From positions 39,362,232-39,426,231 of the forward strand of contig OX940862.1 of assembly GCA_954871525.1 (NCBI GenBank): a stretch of DNA of 64,000 bases. The letters are read 5' to 3'. Shown here piece by piece: positions 10,701-21,939 of the stretch. Position numbers and translations under genes: made by a program. Position 1 is the first letter of the stretch. The number at the start of each line of letters is the position of its first letter. The notes under the pieces are model-generated. The model did not search any database and was not told the origin of the DNA. It worked only from the letters and a program-made list of their open reading frames with translations. The DNA is from Parietaria judaica. Its lineage: Eukaryota > Streptophyta > Magnoliopsida > Rosales > Urticaceae.

Positions 10701-11189
10701 AACATGAAACTTTTTTAAAAATTAATTAAATTAAGATGGCGAACTTGGAGGTTTTGATTTCCGATCTTTTGAATATCGCAAGGACTTGACTCGTGAGTTT
10801 GACGAGTAAAATAAGGAGTTTAAATATGGAATTGGTCAGATACTTCAGAGAAATAGAATTATAGATAAATAAAAACTCGCTTTTGAATTTGTTTATTAAA
10901 CCTAGTATTTTTCTTTACATCACGTGACCTTAATTAGTCACCAGAAGACTTTACGGAGATGTCGGATTCAGTATTATCTACCATCTGTGTTTGAGAGATT
11001 AGACTATTGATTATGTATTTGAGATATTAGACAATGTATTTGATAGTTGAGATTAATTCGACTATGTTTTATTCGTGTTTTAGATTTAAACTTTGTGATG
11101 GAATTATATGTGTGCATGAGTTTATCTACATATGTTTTGAATTTGAGGAATGATATTATAATTTTTTTTATAAGTTTTCGCTTGACACG

Positions 11190-11812
11190 ATGCTCCGGTC
11201 GATGCCATAAACTCCGTTTCGCAAGACGATAAGGCCACAATTTTCTGCTTTTGTGACTGCCAGTTGATCAGATTCCTGATTAGATAAAATGCCATACCTC
11301 TAGTACTTTTTCTGTCATCGACATCACCGGCTAAGTCACTGTCGGTGAAACCGACTAGTTCTTCAATTCCACTTTCTTTTCCGTATTGGATCACATAGCT
11401 CGTCTTTCCCTTCACGTAACGAAGGATGTGCTTCACAGCCTGCTGGTGTAAAGCGGTAGGATTCTCCATGTGACGAATCACTATGCCAACTGCATATGAG
11501 ATGTCCCGTCGGGTATGGGTTAGGTACCTGAGACTCTTCATACATCTGTCGAGTCGAGTGTTCCATGCACGTGGTGCTTGCTGCAACCCATAAAAACCTT
11601 TTGACAACTTGTACACCTTGTACTCGGTGGTCTTGTCGATGAAGCGTTCTGGTTGAGCAACGTAGACTTCTTCTTCCAGTTCACCATTCAAAAACGCCGA
11701 TTTGACGTCCAGGTGATGGATTTTCCAGCCTCGGTGAGCTGCAAGGGCTAGGATAAGCCTTACTGTGTCGAGTCTGTCTATTGGAGCAACCGAGAGTAAT
11801 AAGACAAAACAA
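11190..11812 (-). pseudogene. Ty1/copia reverse transcriptase-RNase H remnant
   Basis: The translation runs from the reverse-transcriptase motif LDVKSAFLNGELEEEVYV (11746-11660) and KGFYGLQQAPRAWN (near 11600) directly into the RNase H-side block RYLTHTR and VKHILRYVKG (near 11430), then TDSDLAGDVDDRKSTRG and ALSSCETEF. About 110 residues, including the YVDD active site, are missing between the two parts. It is a dead fragment without LTRs. Its upper edge joins CACTA copy C2 within the transposase gene near 11813, so one rearrangement created both truncations. Confidence 0.85.
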
Positions 11813-13275
11813 AAGTCTCTTCACAAATCAGTTTATAGACATCTTCACCGTTCAAAATTTTTGGAGGAGGTCGATGTTCTTGTTGTCCATTAAACGTTTT
11901 TTCTTTCTGTCTGTACGGGTGATCTCTCGGTAAAAATCTCCTATGGTCGAGAAAAACTGTTTTCTTCCCATGTTTCAACCGGACTGAAGATGTATTTTTT
12001 ATGCAGACTGGACAACCAATAGAACATTTCACCGAGTAACCAGACAAGTTTCCGTACGCCGGGAAGTCATTGATTGTCCACATTAACATTGCTTTCAACT
12101 TGAACACTTCGCGTCGGTAAGCATCGTTGATCTCAATTCCTTCGTTCCACATCATCTTTAGATCATCGACCAAAGGTGCCAAGTAGACGTCGATGTCATT
12201 TCCTGGTTGGCTCAGTCCCGAAATTAAAAGAGTCAACATCAAGAACTTCCGCTTCATACACAACTTAGGAGGGAGATTGTAGTTGCAAAGTATTACAGGC
12301 CAAACACTATAGCGACTACTCATGTTACCAAAAGGATTCATCCCTCCCGTCTGTTGCCAAACCGAGACGCAAATTCCTGGGTTCTGAGCTGAATTCCGGA
12401 TACCGAGTATCAAAACTTTTCCACTGTGAAGCATCACAAGGGTGTCTTAAAATGCCATCATTACTCTGATTTTATGAGTGCCAAACCATGTTCTCCGCGT
12501 GATTAATATTGTTAAACATGCGTTTGAGGCGGGTGAATGGGGGAATGTACCATAATACTTTTTGCGGAACCCCTTTGATACCGTCATGTGGCTCCTTTCC
12601 TTTCTTCCACCTTGACCCATTGCACAGTGGAGATTCACTTAATTATGTATGCTCGTTCCTATACAGTACGCAATCTTTTGGACATGCATGAAACTTTTCA
12701 AACTTTAAACTTAACAAGCCCAGTGTCTTATTTGCCGCATATATTCCTGTCGGAACTTTATTACTGGCCGGCAACGTTTCACGAAGGAGTTCCAACAATT
12801 GCGTGAAGCTAGAATTTGTCCAACTTCCTGCCTCCTTTAAATGGAATAGTGATACCAAAAACCCTATTTTCGTTGTGTTACTCCCATCATACAAAGGCGC
12901 TTCGAAATCCCCCACCATCGACTCTAATAATTGCGGTCTTCCCACAAAATTATAGTCGATATCATCCATGAAACCATCAATGTCATCGGCTTCGTCTTTG
13001 CATTCTTCTTCTTCAACTAATTCATTGACTCTCTTACCACGTATCTTTTCTCCATGAAAGTACCAATGATCATAGGAACTCATAATACCAATAGCTAACA
13101 AATGGGATTTGACTACTTTCATAGATTTTGAAACTAAATTTCCACACAAAAGACAAGGACACCTAATCAAATCTCCTTCTTCAAAGTTTAAACGCACAAA
13201 ATCCATAAATTCTTGAACACCATGTCGGTAATCATCGCTCATTCTATTTTTCGTCATCCATTCCCTAAATGCCAT
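11813..13275 (-). pseudogene. CACTA transposase TNPD (Transposase_21 family), broken
   Basis: The start ATG at 13275 begins with a transposase-associated domain (WMTKNRMSDDYRHGVQEF, IRCPCLLCGN, YDHWYFHGE). It is followed by the Transposase_21 catalytic region with KxHACPKDCVLYRNEH (12670), GSRWKKGKEP, LATDG near 12350, SRYSVWPVILCNYNLPP, GNDIDVYLAPLVDDLK, and NDFPAYGNLSGYSVK. TNPD proteins cut the element ends. Lesions seen: an in-frame stop near 12643, a stop near 12470, and four extra bases near 12345. The C-terminal third is missing beyond 11813. It reads away from the BED-like gene at 13836 through a shared 560-base promoter. Confidence 0.9.
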
Positions 13276-13835
13276 ATTGCAAATAAAGAATTTGAAGATT
13301 AAATACCGTTTTCTTCCGTGATGAAGCACCGAGCCCGAATTCGAAATCGATGGAAAGTCGCCTAAGAGAGAAAAAAAACTAGGGTTTTTGGAGTTATGGT
13401 GTAAATGGTTATGAAAATCTGCAAATTTGAAGATCTGCGTAGTATGCCGCGGCATTAGGTAATTACGCCACGGCATGTTGATATATTATCGACCCTTTTT
13501 TTAGACATTCTCGATCAAACTTGATTTTGGAAGAATATTTTTCCCGATATTAGCCGCGGCTTTCGTCATTTATCGGAGGGCATAATGGTGACAAGCTTCA
13601 ATGTGCCGCGGCTTTGGGTAACATGCGCCGCAGCTTGATCGTGCTGACGTAAAAACGGCTATATTTTTACTAGCTACTAGGGTTAAATTTATTACCTTCC
13701 AACGGTTATAAACGGCTATATTCGCGAAAATAGTTTAAAAAACTTATAATTCATAACTTTTTGCTATATATACAACCATTTAGCTTATATTTTGACCCAC
13801 ACAAAATATCTTGTCTACAAAAATTGAAAATTATT
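13276..13835. promoter_or_regulatory. Divergent promoter between tnpD and the BED-like gene
   Basis: A 560-base region between two genes that point outward. It holds GCCGCGGC near 13447, 13552 and 13602, GCCACGGC near 13468, AACGGCTATATT boxes near 13653 and 13713, and a TATA-like CTATATATAC near 13764 for the right-hand gene. The AACGGCTA boxes are shared with the other BED promoters. Confidence 0.5.
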
Positions 13836-14357
13836 ATGGATGATCATCCGTCTTCTATCGGTAATGGCCCAGTCGTTATTGTTTCGTCCTCTTCTTCGTC
13901 TTCTTCCGATGATGACAACGATCACCAGGTAAATCTATCAGATGATACGGTGGTCCCAGAAACAAATTCCGATGATACGGTGGTCCCTGATACAAACTCT
14001 TATTCGGAATTCCCAGAAATTATAAACTCCAATGATACTATAGTCCCAGAAACAAATTCTCAAGAAAGCATTCAAAATTCCGAAGAAACCGTAGAGTCTG
14101 AAATACCTCCAGGTCAAATTCGCTCCGCTCTTTCAATTGGTTCAAGCCGCACAAGAGGTAGTGGTGGATCAAAATTTTCTTCATCGTGGGAGACAGATTT
14201 CCATATAAAGTATGAGTGGAATAGCTCGACTCAAAATTTTGATAAGCACACTAAATGCAAATGGTGCGGACTATTGTTTATTCTTCCCTACCCAGTACGA
14301 GAAATCGATTCGCTTCATGCTCATGGCGTGCGTTGTCGTCGAAAATATTGTATTTAA
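13836..14357 (+). CDS. Longer BED-like zinc-finger protein with several SIM-like motifs (BED6)
   Basis: A 173-residue, single-exon protein starting MDD like the small BED proteins; the in-frame upstream ATG at 13761 lies at the TATA box and was not used. It has PVVIV followed by eight Ser and DDD, the phospho-type SUMO-interacting motif, then three repeats of DT(V/I)VPxTNS, which are weaker candidates. The C terminus matches the small BED proteins (SSWETDFHIKYEWN, TKCKWCG, HAHGVRC), but the spacing after CxxC differs and the Arg-Gly tract is reduced to SRTRGSGGSK. It is transcribed divergently from tnpD. I infer a second DNA-binding or regulatory protein of the element. C3 retains only its last codons. 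Confidence 0.7.
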   Translation: MDDHPSSIGNGPVVIVSSSSSSSSDDDNDHQVNLSDDTVVPETNSDDTVVPDTNSYSEFPEIINSNDTIVPETNSQESIQNSEETVESEIPPGQIRSALSIGSSRTRGSGGSKFSSSWETDFHIKYEWNSSTQNFDKHTKCKWCGLLFILPYPVREIDSLHAHGVRCRRKYCI

Positions 14358-14429
14358 ATATTTATTATTTTACGTTTTTTCATTGTAGTTTTATTATTAT
14401 GTGACAAATGTAGCTTTAAATATTGATGG

Positions 14430-14590
14430 AGTTGTAATGTGGCACGACTTATCATAATGTACTTGTAATGTGTTGTAATGTGATACTTGAAATGTTTTGC
14501 AATGTGGTACTTATCATAATGTACTTGTAATGTGGTACTAGTAATGTTTTGTAATGTGGTACTTTCCATATGGTACTTGTAATGTGAAAT
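14430..14590. repeat. TGTAATGTGGTACT minisatellite
   Basis: Degenerate repeats of a 14-16-bp unit behind the BED-like gene. An inverted copy is at 22880-23060 in C3. Confidence 0.6.
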
Positions 14591-14769
14591 TATTGATGAT
14601 AATAATGTATTTATAATATAAACATATGTATTCATAATTGTATATATTTTATAATTAATCACATATATATTCGTACATATTTTTATGAAACGAATAATAA
14701 TTACAGTTTAATTTTATGGGTTTAAAGTTAAGGGTTTTAAGTTAAGGAAATATTATAAAAATTAATTCA

Positions 14770-15600
14770 TAACGCCGCGGCGTAACGTTAATAAGCCTTG
14801 GCAAGACCTATTGAACCATGATTAATAACCGTAGTCGAACTCACGCCACGGCATATCAAAATCTATGCCTCGGCATTTTAACAATGGCCGCGGCAGAATG
14901 GTAGTAACGCCGCGGCGTTTAGTGCCTTATAGAGTCCATGCTCTCTGTATAATTTGAAACAACATATAGGCCTCGGCATGGTATCAGCAAGCCGTGGCTT
15001 CGTTGGCCATGCCAAGGCATGGGTAACAGAATGCCGCAGCTTACATCGTCTGTTTACCAAAGTACCCTCACAATATGCAACTTGCCGAGGCCTTTCGTTA
15101 AAGTGCCGCGTCGAGTTGCATAATCAAGAGGGAAAATTTGTAAATTTAAATGAAGCCACAGCGTGTTCATTCAAATGCCGAGGCATGATAAGTAAATTTA
15201 CAATGTAATTATTAGTTATCATATTAATTGTAACACAATTTTAGTAAATTAAATTATCTCATTAATAAACTATGAAAATGTTGATAATTTTATTATAAAA
15301 AAAATTAAATAATGCACTTAATAATCATAACTAAATAATCGTTCAAACAAAAAACACAACATTGTACTATTAATTATATAATTTTTCAAACCAAAAATAT
15401 AAAAATAAATATAATTACAGTTTAATTTTATGGGTTTAAAGTCTAGGGTAAAATTGTAAAAATTATATAACCACGCCGCGGCTTATTTTGTAGAAGCCAC
15501 GGCTTTATCTCAAACGTCGGATATATCCGTTGCAGAAACTGAACACGCCGCGGCATATGTAACTCCTGCCGCGGCTTTCCTTCGGTGACACAAAAACGGC
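14770..15600. repeat. GCCNNGGC palindrome cluster and BED3 promoter
   Basis: Same block as 99-925: palindromes at 14773-15190, the companion motif near 14937, an AT-rich spacer, then promoter palindromes (15475-15580). Confidence 0.75.
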
Positions 15601-15784
15601 TAGTTTTTTTTTTCACCCGAATTATTACCCCACAACGGTAATAAACGGCTATATTTGTCAAAATAATGTTAAAAATGTTTAAATTCACGCAAATCTTCTA
15701 TTTAAACCTATACCTGTTCACATTTTATTCTATGTTTCATCAAATTAATCCTTAGATTCAAAAATATCATCATTTTTCTTTGTT

Positions 15785-16234
15785 ATGGATAATTCGTCTT
15801 GTTTCGGTTCGTCATCGGAATATCATCAAGGCTTATTTTTCGGGTTCGCCTCTTGCTCTTCTTCCGATGATGATAGTTTTTCTATGGATACAAGTTCCAA
15901 TAATACTATTGTCATATCCTCCGACGACACCGAGGAGTTTGAAATGCCTCCGAATCAACCTCTAAATCGGACCTCTCGTGCCGGTGAGCCACGACCGACG
16001 AGGGGGCGTGGGCGTGGGCGTGGGCGTGGACGTGGTAGACCACCGTCTTTACTATGGGAAACAGATTTTCAAATGAGGCTCAAATGGAACAATGAGACTC
16101 AAACTCAAGATAGGTACGCCAAATGCAAATGGTGCCGTCAAGAGATTCTCGCAATCGTTGAACGAGGCACAACTCATTTACGCCGACATGCCAATCGTTG
16201 TCGTAGAGATTTAGGTATTGATGACGAATTATGA
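15785..16234 (+). CDS. Small BED zinc-finger protein with SUMO-interacting motif (BED3)
   Basis: A 149-residue intact copy. It has the same N terminus as BED1, the TIVISSDDTEEFE motif at about 41-53, a longer Arg-Gly tract (TRGRGRGRGRGRP) and an unchanged BED finger (AKCKWC ... THLRRHANRC). The last 60 residues are nearly identical to BED1 even though synonymous and non-coding sites differ, a pattern expected if the protein was kept under selection. It lies 1.4 kb upstream of BED4 in the same direction. Function as DNA-binding regulator of the element is inferred from the finger and from the palindromes around it. Confidence 0.75.
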   Translation: MDNSSCFGSSSEYHQGLFFGFASCSSSDDDSFSMDTSSNNTIVISSDDTEEFEMPPNQPLNRTSRAGEPRPTRGRGRGRGRGRGRPPSLLWETDFQMRLKWNNETQTQDRYAKCKWCRQEILAIVERGTTHLRRHANRCRRDLGIDDEL

Positions 16235-16244
16235 TTTTAATTGT

Positions 16245-16980
16245 TGTAGTTTTATTAATATAATTTTGAATTGTTGTGAGTTATTTTGTTATTTGAAAAA
16301 GTATTAAATGTAATGTTTGATTGTTGTGAGTGATTTTGTTGTTTTAAAACTTTTAAATGTAATGTTGAATTGTTGTGAGTGATTTTGTTGTTTTAAAACT
16401 ATTAAATGTAATATTTAATTGTTGTAAGTGATTTTGTTGTTTTAAAATTATTAAATGTATTGTTTAACTGTTGTAAGCGATTATCTTGTTTTAATATTAA
16501 ATTTAATGTTGAATTGTTCGAAGTGATTTTGTTGTTTTAAAATTAATAAATGTAATGATGTATGATACTCGCCGCGGCACAATGTTAACAATGCCGTGGC
16601 AAGACCTATTGAACCATCATTAAAAACCGTAGTCGAACTCACGCCACAACATATCAAAATCTATGCCTCGGCATTTTAACAATGGCCGCGGCAGAATGGT
16701 AGTAACGCCGCGGCGTTTAGTGACTTACAGAGTCCATGCTCTCTGTATAATTTGAAACAACATATAATTTTTCAAACCAAAAATATAAAAATAAATATAA
16801 TTACAGTTTAATTTTATGGGTTAAAAGTCTAGGGTAAAATTGTAAAAATTAATTAACCACGCCGCGGCTTATTTTGTAGAAGCCACGGCTTTATCTCAAA
16901 CGTCGGATATAACCGTTGCAGAAACTGAACACGCCGCGGCATATGTAACTCCTGCCGCGGCTTTCCTTCGTTGACACAAA
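16245..16980. repeat. BED3 trailer repeats, short palindrome cluster and BED4 promoter
   Basis: Trailer repeats (16245-16555), palindromes (16570-16720), one companion motif near 16735, then a deletion that joins directly to the AT-rich spacer, and promoter palindromes (16858-16965). This deletion explains why BED3 and BED4 are 1387 bases apart, against 1731 for BED1 and BED2. Confidence 0.65.
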
Positions 16981-17171
16981 AACGGCTAGTTTTTTTTTTT
17001 CGCCCGAATTATTACCCCACAACGGTAATAAACGGCTATATTTGTCAAAATAATATTAAAAACGTTTAAATTCACACAAATCTTCTATTTAAACCTATAC
17101 TTGCTCACATTTTATTCTATTGTTCACCAAATTTATCCTTAGATTAAAAAATATCATCACTTTTCTTAGTT

Positions 17172-17606
17172 ATGGATGATCCGTCTCGTTTCGGTTTATC
17201 ATCGGAATATCACAAAATCTTTGTCGTGTTTTCCTCTTTTTCTTCCTCCGATGATGATAGTTTTTCCATGGAAACAAGTTCCAATAATACTATTGTCATA
17301 TCCTCCGACGACACCGAGGAGTTTGAAATGCCTCCGAATCCAACTCTAAATCGGACCTCTCATACCGGTGGGCCACGACCGACGAGGGGGCGTGGGCGTG
17401 GACATGGTAGGCCACCGTCTTTACTATGGGAAACAGATTTTCAAATGAGGCTCAAATGGAACAATGAGACTCAAACTCAAGATAGGTACGCGAAATGCAA
17501 ATGGTGCCGACAAGAGATTCTCACAATCGTTGAACAAGGCACAACTCATTTACGTCGACATGCCAATCCTTGTCGTAGAGAGTTAGGTATTGATGACGAA
17601 TTATGA
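17172..17606 (+). CDS. Small BED zinc-finger protein with SUMO-interacting motif (BED4)
   Basis: A 144-residue intact copy most like BED2. The N-terminal Phe/Ser region differs (KIFVVFSSFSSSDDD), the TIVISSDDTEEFE motif is unchanged, and the Arg-Gly tract is short, ending GHGRPP, so the AT-hook core is weakened. The finger keeps AKCKWC and THLRRHANPC. C1 and C2 therefore each contain one BED1-like and one BED4-like gene in the same order, so the duplication predates the spread of these copies. Expression is not testable here. Confidence 0.75.
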   Translation: MDDPSRFGLSSEYHKIFVVFSSFSSSDDDSFSMETSSNNTIVISSDDTEEFEMPPNPTLNRTSHTGGPRPTRGRGRGHGRPPSLLWETDFQMRLKWNNETQTQDRYAKCKWCRQEILTIVEQGTTHLRRHANPCRRELGIDDEL

Positions 17607-18264
17607 TTTTAATTGTTGTAGTTTTATTAATATAATATTGAATTGTTGTGAGTTATTTTGTTATTTGAAAAAGTATTAAATGTAATGTTGAATTGTTGTG
17701 AGTGATTTTGTTGTTTTAAAACTATTAAATGTAATATTTAATTGTTGTAAGTGATTTTGTTGTTTTAAAATTATTAAATACTATCTCGTACGGTATTCAC
17801 TTTATGCCCTCAAGTTTACATTCCGATATTCAATTTATGTCCTCAAGTTTAAGAAGACTACATTTCACATCTCGCGAGTAAAAATATAAGTAACTATGGT
17901 ATAAATTGACAAAAAAAATGAATTTATATTTTTTAAAAATTATTTTTGCGAATATAGCTGTTTTTTAAGGTTGGACATCATAAATTAAACCGTGGCAAGT
18001 ATAGACATACCGCGGCAAGTTTTAGTCACACCGCGGCCTAATATGGCTAAAGTTAAGCATGCTCTCTGTATAATTTTTTGTCGTAATCAGCCGCGGCTGG
18101 TTGTAATCTTGGCTTTACTTGACAATGCTGAGGCATTATAATCTTGATCGAACTCAGGTCGAACTCAGAATCCTCGATCTAAAAAATGAAATAAAGCAAG
18201 ATTAGATCAATATTGAAAAAATTGAATTTCACAATTGAAGACAAATAAAGATATATATACTTAC
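17607..18264. repeat. BED4 trailer and fused intron remnant
   Basis: Trailer repeats, then 17985-18150 with five or six palindromes and one companion motif near 18058, then an abrupt join at about 18148 to the first intron of the PF20167 gene. It matches 5791-6451 of C1. Confidence 0.6.
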
Positions 18265-19077
18265 CCCAGCTTTCTTGCATAGACCTGTGATAAGGAACGG
18301 GAAGCCCAGTGCATTCTTCGAGGCGCCGTACGCCATGTGGGTCATGTAGAAGAAGATGAATCGACCAACGTCGATATTCAACCCCCTAACCGCCGCGTAG
18401 ATCAACTTGAGAAAGTTGAACTGCAGCTCCATGAAGTGCAGATGCGGGAATAGGTTGGCCCCGAAGAAGTACATCCAAACCTTGGCTCGCCGATTCAACT
18501 GATTTTTATTTAGTCGCATCTCTCCGGCCCTATTGTGCCATTGTGCTCCGGGAGTAGCAATGGTCGCTGCCATGTTGTCGTAAAACTCTTGATACAATTC
18601 TTGATCGCCCAATTGGTTGTGCTCGTTTTCCTCGTCGGTTAAATTTGGGGTTCCGTAGTATTCATTGATTACTTGAGCATTGATTGCAAATCGGATATGC
18701 CGAACAGTCACAAATCCATCGACTGACTCGTCGGGAAGAGCGGCACAGAAATCGTGGACCAATGTCCTCCTCGCCTTAAACCTAGGTTGGAGCATGAAAT
18801 TTTTCCAACCGCGTTGTTCGATACTCTCATTGAGAGCGTCGCCAAGGTCACCCATGTCCGTAATGGGTATTTTCGCAAATCCACGCTCCGGGCATAATTG
18901 TCGCTTGCAAAGAACTTGAAATCGTTTCCTTGCCGCTTCTGTTTTGAAACTGGGCGGTACTTGAATTGAAGGTGTTAGTGGTACTTGTTCCTCCTCGTTG
19001 ACTGTAGGCGGGACTCGGCTCGACGATCCGTTTCTAACTACAAGATATCCCCTTGCGCGTTTTGACTTTGGTGCCAT
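18265..19077 (-). pseudogene. PF20167 gene, exon 1 only
   Basis: An open 271-residue exon nearly identical to 6452-7264. Amino-acid changes include His-Asp for His-Glu before FCAALP and Met for Thr in FMELQF. It ends at the same GTAAGT donor. Exons 2 and 3 are absent because of the deletion that joined the intron to the BED4 trailer, so only a shortened product could be made (reading on into the intron gives an 11-residue tail). Confidence 0.7.
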
Positions 19078-20000
19078 TGAAATCTATAAAAAAGAAAAGT
19101 TAATGCCATAACATATTAATTCAAGCCAAAAAACTAATTAACCAAAGATATTAGATAATCCTATAAACTAACTAACTTAACTAATTAAACTCATTAATCC
19201 AAACCAAACTAAATAAACTAATTGACCTAAGGATACATCACAAATAACTAATCATATAACCAATCAAACAAAACCAAACATAATCAAAGTACAAAATATA
19301 ATCATATAACGTAATTCGATAAATGCAATTTCAATACCTAATTAATTTAACACCCAATTTCAAAACTCAAATTTGAAATTAAATTTCAATACCCAAACCT
19401 AATTTAAAAACCCAATTAATTTCAATACCCAATTAACTTCAAAACCTAATTTCAAAACTTAATTACAAAACCTAATTACAAAACCTAATTTCAATACCCA
19501 AACCTAATTTAAAAACCTACATTCAAAACCCAATTAATTTCAAAACCTAATTTCAATACCCAATTAACTTCAAAACCTAATTACAAAACCTAATTTCAAT
19601 ACCAAAAAAAAAAAATTTAATACCTAAACCAATTTAATCAATTCATAAAATCAAATTTCACTTAAAAATAGATACAAGAACTTGATATCAATGACTTAAT
19701 ACAACAATACTCAAATCCTATTTCGAATTAACAACAACAAAAAAACGAAAAAAAAAAACAGAAAAACAAAGCTTGAAATCGACACTTACTCGTGGAGGTC
19801 GACGGCGTAGGGCTTGGACGGCAACGGCGGATGACGGCGGATGACGGCGTGAATCGTGTCGTGGTGAGAAGACGGCGGCGCAAGGCGAGTGCGAGAAAGA
19901 GAGAGCGAGAGGGGTAGGGTTTTGAGTTGTGACGGCACGAAGTGAAAATGAACTCCTCGCGGGTAAGACTGTAAATACAAGTCACGCCGCGGTGTGTTAA
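19078..20000 (-). promoter_or_regulatory. 5' leader of the PF20167 copy in C2
   Basis: Same leader exon, intron and A/C-rich minisatellite as 7265-8200, with the donor just below 19792. The minisatellite (19330-19600) is slightly shorter than in C1. Confidence 0.45.
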
Positions 20001-20797
20001 AAAATGTGCCGCGGCGATATAATTAAAAATCGTATTATGTAGTGTGCCACGGCGTATTTGAAAAACACGCCGCGGAAAAAACACGCCGCGACGGGAATTG
20101 GTGAAACAGGGCGAGGGCGAGGGCGAGAGGCACGGCGAAAGGGAAGGAGTCGCGGAGAGTCAGGCACGGCGCAAATGAGAAAATGGCTAAATACGATACA
20201 CGCCTCGGCTTATTGTTTATAACGCCACGGCATATTTTTACAAACGAAATGTCGTGGCGTTATTCAAGACACGCCGCGGCATACAAGGGGTTTATTGCGG
20301 CTTTATGAACAACGGTTTCATTCTGTCGTTGTGTACCATCCATGCTACGGCGTGTAAGAGATCATGCCACGGCTTATCTCTCTAAAGTCATGTGCGGTGG
20401 CGTTTTCAAATGCACGCCGCGGCGTAATGTCCATGGTATGAACAACGGTTTTTAAGGTTTCATCGTGTACCAATAATGCCGCGGCGTGTAATACATAATG
20501 CCGCGGCTTATACCGCGTGGTATGAACAACGATTAATAGAGTGTCGTTGTGTACCAACAATGCCGTGGAATTTTATATACGCCGCGGCTTATAAACATCT
20601 CAATGACACATTTTCAACAATGGAAAATATATCCGTGGTGAATTTGAAAGTGTGCCGCGGCAGGTTTATGCGTGTCGCGGCGTGTATAGATTTTCAACCA
20701 TGGAAAAAAAATTCCATGGTAGAAACTTGGATTTCAACCATGGATAAAAAAATCCATGGTTGAAACTCCGTGGTAGGATCAACAATTTGTACTAGTG
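19981..20797. repeat. Terminal palindrome array, end 1 of C2
   Basis: The same array as 8195-9101, lacking one duplicated 90-base segment near the end. It closes with CCATGG inverted pairs and TTGTACTAGTG. Many palindromes differ between C1 and C2 by C-to-T or G-to-A changes at CpG. Confidence 0.8.
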
Positions 20798-20829
20798 TGT
20801 TTCAAATTATACAGAGAGCATGGATTCTG

Positions 20830-20965
20830 TAAGTCATTAAATGCCGCGGCGATTGTTGAAATGCCGAGGCATAGTTTTTCATATGCCGTGGCGTGAGTTC
20901 GACTACGGTTATTAGTCATGGTTCAATAGGTCATGCCACGGCATTGTTAACATTGTGCCGCGGCG
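20830..20965. repeat. Palindrome cluster next to BED5 trailer
   Basis: Inverted copy of the 16570-16750 block, with companion motif near 20810 and palindromes at 20841, 20860, 20886, 20935 and 20957. BED5 trailer repeats follow at 20990-21290. Confidence 0.65.
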
Positions 20966-21291
20966 AGTATCATACTTTCTTCAATTGAAAAAATTAAAAA
21001 ATATATAGAGTACAACATTACATTTATTAATTTTAAAACAACAAAATCACTACGAACAATTCAACATTACATTTAATATATTAAAACAACATAATCGCTT
21101 ACAACAGTTAAACAAAACATTTAATAATTTTAAAACAACAAAATCACTCACAACAATTCAACATTACATTTAATAGTTTTAAAACAACAAAATCACTCAC
21201 AACAATCCAACATTACATTTAATACTTTTTCAAATAACAAAATAACACACAACGATTCAAAATTATATTAATAAAACTACAACAATTAAAA

Positions 21292-21740
21292 TCATAATTC
21301 GTCATCAATACCTAAATCTCTACGACAACGATTGGCATGTCGGCGTAAATGAGTTGTGCCTCGTTCAACGATTGCGAGAATTTCTTGACGGCACCATTTG
21401 CATTTGGCGTACCTATCTTGAGTTTGAGTCTCATTGTTCCATTTGAGCCTCATTTGAAAATCTGTTTCCCATAGTAACGACGGTGGCCTACCACGTCGAC
21501 GCCCACGCCCACGCCCACGCCCCTCGTCGGTCGTGGCCCACCGGCACGAGAGGTCTGATTTAGAGTTGGATTCGGAGGCATTTCAAACTCCTCGGTGTCG
21601 TCGGAGGATATGACAATAGTATTATTGGAACTTATATCCATAGAAAAACTATCATCATCGGAGGAAGAGCAAGAGGCGAACCCGAAAAATAAGCCCTGAT
21701 GATATTCCGATGACGAACCGAAACGAGACGGATCATCCAT
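21292..21740 (-). pseudogene. BED zinc-finger gene 5, frameshifted in the Arg-Gly tract
   Basis: The ATG at 21740 begins the usual N terminus, and the SUMO-interacting motif is intact. One G is missing in the G run at the start of the GGGCGT repeat (near 21530), so the Arg-Gly tract is read as Gly-Val and the frame stops near 21450 before the finger. The finger itself (21400-21300) is undamaged in the original frame. This copy would yield a protein with the SUMO motif but no DNA-binding domain, unless it is a sequencing slip in the repeat. Confidence 0.75.
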
Positions 21741-21939
21741 AACAAAGAAAAATGATGATATTTTTTAATCTAAGGATTAATTTGATGAAACATAGAATAA
21801 AATGTGAACAAGTATAGGTTTAAATAGAATATTTGTGTGAATTTAAAAGTTTTTAACATTATTTCGACAAATATAGCCGTTTATTACCGTTGTGGGGTAA
21901 TAATTCGGGTGAAAAAAAAAACTAGCCGTTTTTGTGTCA

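Larger units (their letters stand above)
11813..20797 (-). mobile_element. CACTA element copy C2 (end 1 present, other end lost)
   Basis: From end 1 (20797, sequence TTGTACTAGTG) inward: palindrome array, PF20167 exon, BED4, BED3, the longer BED-like gene, divergent promoter, and tnpD cut at about 11813 by the copia remnant. C2's terminus touches C3 interior sequence at 20798, which suggests C2 inserted into C3; the three bases TGT at 20798-20800 would be the target duplication, but the other flank is lost. Confidence 0.8.
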
